Source: Bradyrhizobium sp. Ai1a-2 (GTDB lineage: Bacteria; Pseudomonadota; Alphaproteobacteria; Rhizobiales; Xanthobacteraceae). From it: a stretch of DNA of 64,000 nucleotides. The notes beneath the pieces were generated by a model. That model was given only the letters and a program-made list of their open reading frames with translations. It had not been told where the DNA came from and did no database searches. A program made the position numbers and the translations under genes. Below, piece by piece: positions 43,137 to 52,116 of this stretch (positions are counted from its first letter, which is position 1; every line of letters starts with the position of its first letter). The stretch covers positions 1 through 64,000 of the forward strand of contig NZ_AUEZ01000021.1 of NCBI RefSeq assembly GCF_000426245.1. The letters run 5' to 3'.

Positions 43137-44512
43137 GCGGGATGAACGCCACCGCGCGTCTCGGCGCCTTCGTGCGCCGCTGCGCCGCCGAACCCATGGC
43201 GCCGGAAATATTGGAGAAGGCCGCTATCTGCCTGCTCGACACGCTCGGCCTTGCTCATCTTGCGCGCGACGAAGCGACGGCGGTCGCGACCCGCTCGCTG
43301 GCGCTGCGCGTTCCGGACGGGCCCGGGACCGCGCGCATCTGGGCGGACCACAGCCGGGTATCTTTGTCCGAAGCCGTGACGGCCAATGCTGTTGCGGTCC
43401 ATGCGCAGTTCCATGATGATTCCGATCATAGCTCCTGGTCGCATCCGGGATCACTGGTGGTGCCGGCTGCGGCCTCGTTGGGCGAGGCTGCGCGGCTGCC
43501 GTTGCAGCGAGTCTTGCGCGCGATCGTGGCAGGCTATGCCACGCTTGAATGGCTCGGCGCGAAGGAGGAGCTTGCACGCGCGCTCATTGCTCGCGGGGTG
43601 CGGACAAGTCCGACACTGGGGACGATCGGCGCCGCCGCGGCTGCCGCTGTTGGTCTCGATCTCGACGAGGCCGGAGCCCGCAATGCGGTTGCCATCGCGA
43701 CCAGCATCACCGGCGGCGTGCTCGAGCCGGTGCGATGCGGCTCCGATGAATGGCGGGTGCAGAACGCCCAGGCCGCGCGCGGCGGCCTTCTGGCGGCACA
43801 GCTTGCCGGCCGCGGCGTCATCGGCGCTCCAGACGGTCTCGAAGGTCCCAAGGGCCTGATGCGGGCGCTCGCCGGTCTCGAGTCCGCGCCGGCACGCTGG
43901 CGCACCGATCCGAAAGCGGAGGCCATTCTCGATGCCATGGCAAAGCCGTTCGCCTCGCTCGGCGACAACATGCCGCCGATCGTAGCGGCGAAACTGATTC
44001 ACGATATGGGTATCGATCGCAAGCGCATTCGTGCGATCAATGTCACGCTGTGGCGGCCTTACACCGAATATCCGGGAACGAATTTCAAGGGGCCTTACGA
44101 GCGTACGGTCCAGACGCTCGCCAGCACGGCCTTCGCCGTCTCGGCGATGCTGGCCTACGGCGAACTGGAATATGACATCGCGCTCGACCACCGAGAGGAT
44201 CCTGAGATATTGAACCTCGTCGGACTGACCACGATCGAACCGCATGACGGCTCGTTCCTGGATGCGACCGTTACGGTAACGCTTGAGGACGGCACGCGCA
44301 TCGTGCGCGAATCCTCACAATCGCCGCGAACCATGATCTTCCAGGACCGGCATACGGCGACCGATCAATTCGCGCGCAGGCTCGCAAAATGCGGCTTTGG
44401 GCCAAAGCTCGCCCCAGCCATCGCCGATATTGTCTTCGCGGCCGCGGAAGGCCGCGCGTCAGCCGACATGCGGCAGGTGCTGGATCAGTTCGCCGGTTCG
44501 TCGGCGGCGTAG
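43133..44512 (+). CDS. MmgE/PrpD family protein (copy 4)
   Basis: A 459-aa protein from the TTG at 43133, which overlaps the livF stop and stands seven bases after GGAGG; the ATG at 43142 is the alternative. It has AAICLLDTLGLAHLARDEATAVA, VAVHAQFHDDSDHSSWSHPGSLVVPAAASLGEA, AIVAGYATLEWLGAKEELARALIARGVRTSPTLGTIGAAAAAAVGL and a lid domain from about 280. The active-site stretch reads QFHDDSDHSSWSHPG, with Asp and His in different spacing from copies 1-3 (xxxDFDD/DYDD), so it is probably a different subfamily. It is coupled to the Liv transporter and likely acts on the imported acid. Confidence 0.87.
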   Translation: MSGMNATARLGAFVRRCAAEPMAPEILEKAAICLLDTLGLAHLARDEATAVATRSLALRVPDGPGTARIWADHSRVSLSEAVTANAVAVHAQFHDDSDHSSWSHPGSLVVPAAASLGEAARLPLQRVLRAIVAGYATLEWLGAKEELARALIARGVRTSPTLGTIGAAAAAAVGLDLDEAGARNAVAIATSITGGVLEPVRCGSDEWRVQNAQAARGGLLAAQLAGRGVIGAPDGLEGPKGLMRALAGLESAPARWRTDPKAEAILDAMAKPFASLGDNMPPIVAAKLIHDMGIDRKRIRAINVTLWRPYTEYPGTNFKGPYERTVQTLASTAFAVSAMLAYGELEYDIALDHREDPEILNLVGLTTIEPHDGSFLDATVTVTLEDGTRIVRESSQSPRTMIFQDRHTATDQFARRLAKCGFGPKLAPAIADIVFAAAEGRASADMRQVLDQFAGSSAA

Positions 44513-44535
44513 CGCGCACTCAAAGCAAGGCTGCG

Positions 44536-45378
44536 TCAGGCGAACCAGGACATGAGGCTGGCGTTCACCTCGCCGGATGCCTCGTATTGCACCCAGTGGC
44601 CAGCTCCTTCGATCACGACAAAGGGGCAGCCAGGGTCGAGTGCCCTGAGAAGTTCGCGCCGTGTCTCGACATAACGGCCGGTCATCGGGTCCCGCTCGCC
44701 CCAGATGCCCGCGAGCGGCAGCCGAACCTGATCGAGCTTTCGGCGCAGCGCATCGGTGAGCGAGATGGACCGGCTCCGCAGCCGTGCCCGCTGTGTATTC
44801 TGTTCCTGGATATAGATGGCGAGATCGTCAACTTTTGCCGGATTGGCGATCATCACGGCCTCGAGATTGGCGCGATGCGCGGCACGGCGATCCGCGTCCG
44901 ATGTCGCCTTTTGCCATTTGACCAGGCCGGGCGGTGGCGGGCGGGGCAGGGCCAGCCCGCCGGCGCCGAGCAGAACCAGCCGGCGGACCCGCGGAGCCAT
45001 GCAGGCCGCAATATGTCCAGCCATCACGCCGCCAAAGGAGAATCCGGCGAAGGCGATCGCCTCGGATTCGTTCAGCAATTGCTGCAGGCCGGCAGCCACG
45101 ATTTCAGCGAGACGCTCCGCATCGATCTCGCCCGGTGGCGCATCGGACCAGCCGTAACCCGGCAAGTCCGGCACCAGCACTTTGAAGTGTCGCGCCAGCG
45201 GCAGGATGTTGCGGGTCCAATGCATCCATGATCCGTGGCCGCCGTGGACCAGGACCAGCGGGGGACCATCGCCCCAGATGCGCCACGCCATCGTTCCGCC
45301 GTCGAAGGGGGTACGCACGAGGCGTGCCTGTGTCTCAATCGATGCGATGATGGCTTGCGGCGACGCCACTTCCGACAT
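44536..45378 (-). CDS. Alpha/beta hydrolase, last gene of the TRAP operon
   Basis: A 280-aa alpha/beta hydrolase from the ATG at 45378; the frame is open further upstream, but that part lies inside the acyl-CoA dehydrogenase gene. It has LVLVHGGHGSWMHWTRNI (oxyanion HGG), nucleophile Ser in AFAGFSFGGVMAGH, catalytic acid in GIWGERDPMTGRY and His in EGAGHWVQYE. The pattern fits the meta-cleavage hydrolase or carboxylesterase group. It lies 14 bases after the acyl-CoA dehydrogenase stop, on the same strand. It could release the free acid from a CoA or ester product of the pathway, or cleave a ring-fission product. Confidence 0.86.
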   Translation of the reverse strand: MSEVASPQAIIASIETQARLVRTPFDGGTMAWRIWGDGPPLVLVHGGHGSWMHWTRNILPLARHFKVLVPDLPGYGWSDAPPGEIDAERLAEIVAAGLQQLLNESEAIAFAGFSFGGVMAGHIAACMAPRVRRLVLLGAGGLALPRPPPPGLVKWQKATSDADRRAAHRANLEAVMIANPAKVDDLAIYIQEQNTQRARLRSRSISLTDALRRKLDQVRLPLAGIWGERDPMTGRYVETRRELLRALDPGCPFVVIEGAGHWVQYEASGEVNASLMSWFA

Positions 45379-45392
45379 GCCTGCAACCGTCT

Positions 45393-46586
45393 TCAATAGG
45401 AGCGCGGCAGCCCCAGCACATGCTGCGCCACGAAGGCCAGCACCATGTTCGTCGAGATCGGCGCAACACGGTAGAGGCGGCATTCCCGCCACTTGCGTTC
45501 GATATCGTATTCGCGCGCGAAGGCAAACCCTCCATGGGTCTGGATTGCGGCTTCGGCCGCCCTCCATGTCGCCTCTGACGCCAGCAGCTTTGCGATGTTC
45601 GCATCAGCGCCGCAGTCCCTGCCGGCCTCGAACAACGCGGCGGCGCGCCGGGCCATCATGTCGGCCGCTTCGAGTTCGCCATAAGCGCGGGCGAGCGGAA
45701 ACTGCACGCCCTGATTCTGCCCGATCGCGCGATCGAAGACATGTCGCTGGTTGGCATAATCGACACCTTTCGACAGCAGCCAGCGGCCGTCGCCGATGCA
45801 CTCCGATGCGACCAGGATCCGTTCCGCATTCATGCCATCCAGGATGTAGCGGAAGCCCCTGCCTTCCTCGCCGATCAGATTCTCTGCCGGAACCTCAAGG
45901 CTATCCATGAAGATCTCGGTGGTGTTGTGGTTGATCATCGCCTTGATCGGCCTGATCTCCAGCCGCTCCCGCGGCTGGTTGCGCAAGTCCACCAGGAAGA
46001 CTGACAGGCCTTCGGTTTTCCTCTTTACCTCGCCGACCGGCGTCGTGCGCGCCAGCAACAACATCAGGTCGGAATGGAGTGCGCGCGAGGTCCATACCTT
46101 CTGGCCCGTGATCACGTATTTGTCGCCGCGGCGCTCGGCGCGGGTCTTGAGCTTGGTGGTGTCGGAGCCGGTGGTCGGCTCGGTCACGCCGAATGCCTGC
46201 AGGCGCAGGGCACCGGATGCAATGCCCGGCAGATATTTGCGTTTCTGCGCCTCGTTGCCATGTCGAAGCAGCGTGCCCATGATGTACATCTGGGCGTGGG
46301 CTGGCGAGGCGGTGCAGCCGCTGGCATTGATGGTCTCGAGAATGACGGCGGCTGCGCGCAGCGGCAGGCCGGTGCCGCCCCATTCCTCCGGGATCAGGGC
46401 GCCGAGAAATCCGGCGTCCGTCAACGCCTTGACGAATTCGCTGGGATAGGCGGAGCGCTCGTCCAGGTCGCGCCAATACTCGCCGGGGAAGTTCGCACAG
46501 ACCTTGCGCACGGCCTCCCTCAATTCTGGATAGTCTTCGCCAAGCTCCACCGTAACCGCCGCGTCGCTCTGCACATGCTGGTCCAT
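45393..46586 (-). CDS. Acyl-CoA dehydrogenase family protein
   Basis: A 397-aa FAD-dependent dehydrogenase. N-terminal helices are followed by FGVTEPTTGSDTTKLKT, VITGQKVWTSRA, KAMINHNTTEIFMDSLEVPAENLIGEEGRGF and the C-terminal helical domain with the RRAAALFEAGRDCGADANIAKLLASEATWRAAEAAIQTHGG motif and ERKWRECRLYRVAPIST. It oxidises an acyl-CoA to the 2,3-enoyl form, passing electrons to ETF. AAAGGA precedes the ATG. Next to an enoyl-CoA hydratase and a CoA-transferase it forms a beta-oxidation-like module. Confidence 0.94.
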   Translation of the reverse strand: MDQHVQSDAAVTVELGEDYPELREAVRKVCANFPGEYWRDLDERSAYPSEFVKALTDAGFLGALIPEEWGGTGLPLRAAAVILETINASGCTASPAHAQMYIMGTLLRHGNEAQKRKYLPGIASGALRLQAFGVTEPTTGSDTTKLKTRAERRGDKYVITGQKVWTSRALHSDLMLLLARTTPVGEVKRKTEGLSVFLVDLRNQPRERLEIRPIKAMINHNTTEIFMDSLEVPAENLIGEEGRGFRYILDGMNAERILVASECIGDGRWLLSKGVDYANQRHVFDRAIGQNQGVQFPLARAYGELEAADMMARRAAALFEAGRDCGADANIAKLLASEATWRAAEAAIQTHGGFAFAREYDIERKWRECRLYRVAPISTNMVLAFVAQHVLGLPRSY

Positions 46587-46615
46587 CGTCGAAATCCTTT
46601 CTTGCGGCAGGCGCG

Positions 46616-47410
46616 TCAGCGGCCCGTGAAGACCGGTTTGCGCTTCTCGTTGAATGCCGTGACGCCCTCACGGCGGTCCTCGGTCGGGACCATCCGGTTG
46701 TAGGCCTCGATCTCGAACAGCATGCCGTCCGCGAGGCTGAGCGACAGGCCATGATGCATCGAGCGCTTCGCCTGCCGGATGGAGATCGGAGCGTTGTCCG
46801 CGATCGTCCGTGCGATCGCGAGTGCTTCGGGCAGCAGGTTCGTCGCATCGCAGAGCCGGTTGACCATGCCCCAGGCGGCGGCATCTTCTGCCGACCAGGG
46901 CTTGCCGCTCAGCAGCAATTCCTTCGCGCGCCGCTCTCCGACCGCGCGGGCCAGGGTCTGCGTGCCGCCGGCGCCCGGCATGATGCCGAGTGTGACTTCC
47001 GGAAGGGCAAAGCGCACCTGCCGGGCGGCATAGATGAAGTCGCAGGCGAGCGCCATTTCGCATCCGCCGCCATAGGCCACGCCGTTCACCGCCGCGATCA
47101 CCGGCATCGGGCAGTCGATCAGGGCGCGCACCTGCCGTTCGAAAATATGGTGCTGCGCCTGCCATGCGGCGTCTGTCATGCCATGCCGCTGCTTGAGATC
47201 GCCGCCGGCGCAGAATGCCTTGTCGCCGGCGCCGGTGAGCACCACGGCGCGGCAGAAATCAGGGTCGGCGCCGAGGTCCGTGAAGATCTCGAGAAGGTCG
47301 AGCCCCATCTGGGTGTTCATGGCATTGGCCGAACCGGGTCGGTTCAGCGTGATCTGCAGGACGTCGGGGGAGGGGCGTTCGACTTTAATGGTCTCGAATT
47401 GATCGCGCAT
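46616..47410 (-). CDS. Enoyl-CoA hydratase/isomerase (crotonase) family protein
   Basis: A 264-aa crotonase-fold enzyme. It has the CoA-binding GAGDKAFCAGGDLKQRHGM loop, the oxyanion hole GVAYGGGCEMALACDF (with the expected Gly), and the catalytic glutamate region PEVTLGIMPGAGGTQTLARAVG. It hydrates the enoyl-CoA made by the neighbouring dehydrogenase. The ATG at 47410 is eight bases after the stop of the CoA-transferase gene; the frame upstream of that lies within the transferase and is not counted. Confidence 0.93.
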   Translation of the reverse strand: MRDQFETIKVERPSPDVLQITLNRPGSANAMNTQMGLDLLEIFTDLGADPDFCRAVVLTGAGDKAFCAGGDLKQRHGMTDAAWQAQHHIFERQVRALIDCPMPVIAAVNGVAYGGGCEMALACDFIYAARQVRFALPEVTLGIMPGAGGTQTLARAVGERRAKELLLSGKPWSAEDAAAWGMVNRLCDATNLLPEALAIARTIADNAPISIRQAKRSMHHGLSLSLADGMLFEIEAYNRMVPTEDRREGVTAFNEKRKPVFTGR

Positions 47411-47418
47411 GGTGTCCG

Positions 47419-48561
47419 TCAGCCGTTTTTCTTCAGGAGGGATGTGTGTTCGCCGAGCGACGGCGTCGGCCATTCGAAGGCGGGCCGCTCGCCGTCGAAA
47501 CTGATCGGCAGGCCGACCACGGGCAGGCTTCCTTCGGGACCGCTGCTGATGATCTTCAGCGCTTCCGTCTGCGGATGGGCGGCAACCGCATCGACAGTCT
47601 GCAGCGGCGCGTTCGGAATGCCGACAGCTTCCAGCCGGGCCATCAGGGCTTTCAGCGGTTCGTCGCGGAGTGCCTGCTCCAGCATCGGGATCAGGATATC
47701 ACGGTTCGCGACGCGATCGCCATTCTTGCGGAAACGATCGTCCTCCGCCCATTCCGGGTGGTCCAGCACATTGCAGAGCTTGCGGAAGAGGCCGTCATTT
47801 CCTGCCGCGATCATCAGCCAGCCGTCGCGGGTCATGAAGCACTGATAGGGCACGATCTCGGCGATGCCGGATCCATAGGCCCGGGGCACGTTCTGCGACG
47901 CCTGATAGCCGGCCATCGGGATCGACATCCATGTCAGCGCCGTCTCGTAGAGAGAGGTCGAGACGACCGTGCCGCGTTTGGTCCTGGCCCGCTCGATCAG
48001 GCTTGCGAGAATGCCGATCGTCGACCACATGCCGGCACCCATATCGACGAGCGAGATGCCTGCCCGCACGGGAGTTCGCCCCGAGCCCTCGCCGGTAACG
48101 CTCATCAGGCCGGCGAAAGCCTGCATCAGCGGATCGTAGCCGGGCTTTTGCGCCAGAGGACCGGTTTCGCCGAAGGCACTAAGATTGCAATAGATCAGGT
48201 CTGGCCGATCCTTGCGCAGGCTTTCTGCTCCGAGCCCGTAGCGCTCCACCACGCCGGAGCGCATGTTCTGGATCACGACGTCCGCGCGCGCCACGATCGC
48301 CGCGCGCAGTTCGGCGACGCTGGCCGCATCGGCGAAATCGACCGCCAGATCCTTCTTGCCGCGATTGAGCGTATGGAAAGCCGCCGCGGCTCCCTGCCAG
48401 AACGGCGGACCCCAGCCGCGCGCGTGATCCCCGGTCTTGGGATTCTCGACCTTGAGGACCTCCGCTCCGAGATCGGAAAAGATCAGCCCGGCGAAAGGCG
48501 CGGCAACGCTCTGCCCGATCTCGAAAACGGTGATTCCCTTGAGCGGTTTGGCCTGCGTCAT
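47419..48561 (-). CDS. Family III (CaiB/BaiF) CoA-transferase
   Basis: A 380-aa enzyme that moves CoA from one carboxylic acid to another without a covalent CoA-thioester of a glutamate, through an aspartyl intermediate. It has the start KPLKGITVFEIGQSVAAPFAGLIFSDLGAEVLKVENP, NRGKKDLAVDF, the segment PVRAGISLVDMGAGMWSTIGILASL, where the Asp matches the catalytic Asp of formyl-CoA transferase, and the domain-closing YQCFMTRDGWLMIAAGNDGLFRKLC. It should activate the acid imported by the TRAP transporter so the crotonase and dehydrogenase can act. GAGAGAC precedes the ATG. Confidence 0.93.
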   Translation of the reverse strand: MTQAKPLKGITVFEIGQSVAAPFAGLIFSDLGAEVLKVENPKTGDHARGWGPPFWQGAAAAFHTLNRGKKDLAVDFADAASVAELRAAIVARADVVIQNMRSGVVERYGLGAESLRKDRPDLIYCNLSAFGETGPLAQKPGYDPLMQAFAGLMSVTGEGSGRTPVRAGISLVDMGAGMWSTIGILASLIERARTKRGTVVSTSLYETALTWMSIPMAGYQASQNVPRAYGSGIAEIVPYQCFMTRDGWLMIAAGNDGLFRKLCNVLDHPEWAEDDRFRKNGDRVANRDILIPMLEQALRDEPLKALMARLEAVGIPNAPLQTVDAVAAHPQTEALKIISSGPEGSLPVVGLPISFDGERPAFEWPTPSLGEHTSLLKKNG

Positions 48562-48616
48562 GAAGTCTCTCGAGGTTGGGGCATGCGTGGGTAGCCGTGT
48601 CTGCATAAATCCGGGT

Positions 48617-49900
48617 CTACTGGCGCCCGTAGACGAGGTCGGGGAGCCAAAGCGAGAGTTGCGGCACATAGGTGATGATGCCGAGGCACAGCAGCAGCAG
48701 CACCAGAAATGGCCAGATCCCGCGGACCACCTCGACCACCGGGGCTTTCGAGATGGTGGCAAGAACGTAAAGGTTGAGGCCGACCGGCGGATGCACCAGC
48801 GCGATCTCCATGTTGTGCGTGAACACGATCGCGAAATGGACGGGGTCGACGCCAAGCGGCTTCAGCGCCGGCGCGAGGATCGGCATGACGACCAGGAGTG
48901 TCGCTGCGACTTCGAGGAAGCAGCCGAGGATCAGCAGCAGGATGTTGATCGCCAGCAGGAACTGCCAGGCGTGCAATTGATGGTCGACGGTGAAGCGCAC
49001 CAGCGAGGCTGGAATGCCCGAGTCGGTCATCCAATGCCCGAAGGCCAATGCGGAAGCCACGATGATCATGATGGTGGCCGCGCTCTTGATCGCATCGGCG
49101 ATCACATCGAGGGTTTCGGTGGGGCTGAAGCCCTTGTAGACGAACAGGCTGACCATCAGTGCCACGACCGCCGCGATCGCCGCCGATTCCGTCACGGTCG
49201 CGAGGCCGCCGTAGATGCCAACCATGACGACCACGGGAACGCTGAGCGCCGGAAGGGCGCGCAAGGTCAGGCGGGGCAACTCGCCGCTGGGTACGGCGGG
49301 TTCGCGCGGCAGCTTGTGTTTGTGGGAGTAGTAGAAGACCCAGCCGAAGAACATGGCCGCCTGGAGCAGGCCCGGCAGGATGCCCGCCAGGAACAGGCGC
49401 GGCACCGATTGCTCCGCGATCAGGCCATAGAGAATAAGCGACAGGCTTGGCGGGATCACGATTCCGATCGTGCCGGAGGCCCCGACGACGCCGAGTGCGA
49501 AATGGCGCGGATAGCCGCGTTCCAGCATTGCCGGCACGAGGATGGTGCCCATCGCAAGCGCTGTGGCGACCGATGAACCGCAAATGGCGGCAAACAGCGT
49601 GCAGGAGACGACCGTGACCAGGCCCAGCGCTCCACGCAGCCGCCCGAACCACGCGATGGCGACGTCGACCAGCGCCTTCGCCACGCCGCCCCGGCGCATG
49701 AAGGCCGCCGCCATCACGAACAGTGGCAACGCCATCAGCGTGCTCGAATTCAGTTCGTCGGCGATTTTCTGCGCAATCGCGACCAGCGGCTGACCGGTTG
49801 AGGCATAGAGCACGCCTGCGCTGAGGCCGAGCACGAGGAAAATCGGAGTACCGGCGGCGAGCAGGCCGAAGAACAGAAGCAGGAAGAGAATGGTCCACAT
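48617..49900 (-). CDS. dctM: TRAP transporter large permease DctM
   Basis: A 427-aa membrane protein of the DctM family, normal length from the ATG at 49900. Hallmarks are GTPIFLVLGLSAG near the start, LMALPLFVMAAAFMRRGGVAKALVDVA, CGSSVATALAMGTILVPAMLERGYPRHFALGVVGASGTIGIVIPPSLSLILYGLIAEQS and the C-terminal GVDPVHFAIVFTHNMEIALVHPPVGLNLYV. It carries substrate across the inner membrane using the sodium gradient, fed by DctP and held by DctQ. The 117 bases before it hold no gene. Confidence 0.95.
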   Translation of the reverse strand: MWTILFLLLFFGLLAAGTPIFLVLGLSAGVLYASTGQPLVAIAQKIADELNSSTLMALPLFVMAAAFMRRGGVAKALVDVAIAWFGRLRGALGLVTVVSCTLFAAICGSSVATALAMGTILVPAMLERGYPRHFALGVVGASGTIGIVIPPSLSLILYGLIAEQSVPRLFLAGILPGLLQAAMFFGWVFYYSHKHKLPREPAVPSGELPRLTLRALPALSVPVVVMVGIYGGLATVTESAAIAAVVALMVSLFVYKGFSPTETLDVIADAIKSAATIMIIVASALAFGHWMTDSGIPASLVRFTVDHQLHAWQFLLAINILLLILGCFLEVAATLLVVMPILAPALKPLGVDPVHFAIVFTHNMEIALVHPPVGLNLYVLATISKAPVVEVVRGIWPFLVLLLLCLGIITYVPQLSLWLPDLVYGRQ

Positions 49901-50017
49901 CGCCTTATGGCTTCCTCGCGCGCGCGCAGATCGCCCTTCGAACTGCAAAAGCAGCGACGAGGGATCGAGCACGGGTTCTGCCCGCCCGGCTTGAAGCGGA
50001 TGCCTTCGGAGGGGGCA

Positions 50018-50536
50018 TTAGTGTTCCTGAGCTGCGATCGTCATCGAGGCCGCATCGAACCGGAACAGATACCGGTAGAGGCGAATGACATAGCGGATGA
50101 GCATCAACAGGCCGCCGGCGCCTACCGACGCGTAGTAGATCCACATCGGGAATTCGAGACCGGTGATGCTCCGCTCGTCGAGTGAATGCGACATGCTCGA
50201 GATTTCGAACCCGCAATAGGTGAGGGCGATACAGAACACGATCGCCGCACAGCAATTGAAGATTTCCACTGCCCTTTGCGCTCGCGGCCGCAAAAGGCGC
50301 AGCACGATATCGGGCCGCACATGCCCGTCGGTGCGGACGAGCTGGCTGGAGGCCAGGAAGACCGCCCACACGGTAACGTAGACGATCATTTCCTCGCCGT
50401 AGATGAAGGCAAAACGCTGGTCGACATAGCGCCCGATCACCTGCAGGGTGCCGAGCACCAATGCCGCCGCGCCGAGAGCACCGATCAGCAGGCGCTCAAT
50501 ACGATTCCAAATTTCCATCGGACGGGCGGCACTCAA
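50018..50536 (-). CDS. dctQ: TRAP transporter small permease DctQ
   Basis: A 172-aa membrane protein with four hydrophobic segments. It has VIGRYVDQRFAFIYGEEMIVYVTVWAVFLASSQLVRTDGHVRPDIVLRLL, the usual DctQ pattern of E-E near the second helix and an H-x-R motif. The frame opens at a TTG overlapping the DctP stop (TTGA at 50536); an ATG at 50518 is also possible. It is the small membrane subunit that partners DctM. Confidence 0.9.
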   Translation of the reverse strand: MSAARPMEIWNRIERLLIGALGAAALVLGTLQVIGRYVDQRFAFIYGEEMIVYVTVWAVFLASSQLVRTDGHVRPDIVLRLLRPRAQRAVEIFNCCAAIVFCIALTYCGFEISSMSHSLDERSITGLEFPMWIYYASVGAGGLLMLIRYVIRLYRYLFRFDAASMTIAAQEH

Positions 50537-51552
50537 CGTAGTGCTTCGGCTTTGAACTCGGTCTTGACCAACTCCTGCATCGCGCTGGAGATTCTCAGTT
50601 CAGCGGCGACGGCGTTCTGAGTCAGCATCATCTTCTGCCGGATTTCGACCAGCTTGCCTTCCGCCGGCGCGAAGAACTTCATGCCGTTCTGCTCCAGCGT
50701 GCGCCGTGCGTCGAGCTGAGCGTCTTCCATCTGCTTGCGGTACGTCGCGATATTCTCCTTCCAGAGGTCGACGACCAGCGCCTGCAGGTCGGGTGGCAGC
50801 TTGTTGTAAAATACATTGCTGATCATCGGCACGTAGAAGCCGATGAATTCGTGATCTTCGAAGCCGTATTTCGCGCCTGATTCCCACAATTTCGCGCTTG
50901 CCAGGCTTTCGTCCGTCGAACTCAGGCCATCGAAGGTGCCCTGCGAGAGCGCGAGGGGCACGTCCGGCCATGCAGTCATGTTCGGCTGGGCATTAAAGAA
51001 CCTCGCCCGGATCGCCTGCCCGGCGCCGCCAGAGTTGCGGATCTTCATGCCGGCCAGATCGTCGAACGAGCGGATCGGCTTGGAGGTGGTGTAGGTGTTC
51101 TGGTAGCCCAGCGGCAGCCACGAGCCGAGCATCTTGACCTGCAGGCTTTTCTCGAAGCTCGTATTGATCAAGCCGCCGATCTTGCCGTCGACGGCCGAGT
51201 AGACGACCGGTAACGGCTGACCGAAGAAGCACGGCAACTGGAATACGTCGGCATCCGGCACGAATCCCGTCAGCACCCATGTGCCTGGCATCGCCATCTC
51301 GACCGCGCCCTGGCGCAGGGCCTTCACAACATCCCGGTCGCGGAATAGCTGGCCGCTGTGAAACAGTTCGGTCTCGATCCGGCCGCCGGATCTGTCGTGA
51401 AGCTTTTTCAAATAGTCGGTGAGAGCGATCGTGCGGCCATGCGTCATCGACGTATCCACCGAGGCGCGCAACTTGAACTTGTCTTCTGCGGAGGCGCCGC
51501 AGGTCGTCAAAACGGCGAGCAGGGCCGACACCGCCAGCGCTATCTTGCGCAT
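50533..51552 (-). CDS. dctP: TRAP transporter periplasmic binding protein DctP
   Basis: A 339-aa periplasmic protein. A signal peptide (RKIALAVSALLAVLTTCGASAED) is followed by FKLRASVDTSMTHGRTIALTDYLKKLHDRSGGRIETELFHSGQLFRDRDVVKALRQGAVEMA and the conserved TSKPIRSFDDLAGMKIRN, where the Arg of MKIRN binds the carboxylate of the ligand. It picks up an organic acid in the periplasm for DctQ-DctM. GGAGGAAAT precedes the ATG at 51552, which is preferred to frames upstream. It heads the minus-strand operon ending at 44536. Confidence 0.94.
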   Translation of the reverse strand: MRKIALAVSALLAVLTTCGASAEDKFKLRASVDTSMTHGRTIALTDYLKKLHDRSGGRIETELFHSGQLFRDRDVVKALRQGAVEMAMPGTWVLTGFVPDADVFQLPCFFGQPLPVVYSAVDGKIGGLINTSFEKSLQVKMLGSWLPLGYQNTYTTSKPIRSFDDLAGMKIRNSGGAGQAIRARFFNAQPNMTAWPDVPLALSQGTFDGLSSTDESLASAKLWESGAKYGFEDHEFIGFYVPMISNVFYNKLPPDLQALVVDLWKENIATYRKQMEDAQLDARRTLEQNGMKFFAPAEGKLVEIRQKMMLTQNAVAAELRISSAMQELVKTEFKAEALR

Positions 51553-52116
51553 GCCTGTATTTCCTCCGAGTTCGGTTGCCCGCCCGTTACCGTCGGGCGG
51601 TGCTTTTCCCGTGCAATGCGGCAGCTTGGGTAGGCCGGGCACCTCGCACGGTGCAATTGCGAATAGATTATTCACAACGAGTTAGGTGCGTCAACCATCC
51701 TATTTGGCGTGTGTTCAGGTGAAAAATTCGAGTGCGGGGGGCCATCCAATGTGGCGGCTCGGCCGCACAAACGGCGGCCTTGCCAGCGCCATCGCGGCGG
51801 CGAGCAGCCTTCGATCATCATGTATGAGTCGGCGCTTCGGACTTGATCCGCGGCCCGCTTCGGTGTCTCGAAGGTATCTCCTTGTTGTATGAACATGGAG
51901 ACGCGGCGAGCCTCAGCGCTCTTGCGGCCGAGCGTGGTAATCTTCACGGATGACCTCGGGGCAACGAAGGTATTTGTCGTGAAACTGTAATGTTGACTTA
52001 CTAGCGTCCCGCCGGCGCCCGCAAGTTTGGGTGTCATTTCTTGGGTTCACTGTCGGCAGACTAGGTTCACTCAGCATTCTTTCATTAGGGGCGACACCTG
52101 AGCCGAACGGTCGGGT
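51553..52116. other. 564-base divergent intergenic region between dctP and the STN-domain gene
   Basis: No gene is recognised here. Two symmetrical or repeated elements stand out: GAATA-GAT-TATTC (51661-51673), about 110 bases before dctP and well placed for its regulator, and a direct repeat of GGTTCACT (52044-52051 and 52064-52071), 20 bases apart, upstream of the STN-domain gene. A 121-codon minus-strand open frame (51672-52037) has no family and runs against the expected promoter, so it is not called. The region probably holds the promoters of both flanking operons. Confidence 0.4.
52044..52071. promoter_or_regulatory. Direct GGTTCACT repeats upstream of the surface-signalling operon
   Basis: Two identical eight-base copies of GGTTCACT are set exactly 20 bases apart, about two helical turns, some 45-75 bases before the STN gene start. 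This is a typical arrangement for an activator binding as a dimer to direct repeats. The regulator is unknown; a phosphate (Pho) box was tested by eye and does not fit. Confidence 0.4.

Noticed and set aside
52021..52071. Possible Pho box upstream of the STN gene, expected if the system is PUMA3-like
   Set aside because: TGTCAT and CTGTC copies are present but their spacing does not match the 11-base direct-repeat pattern.
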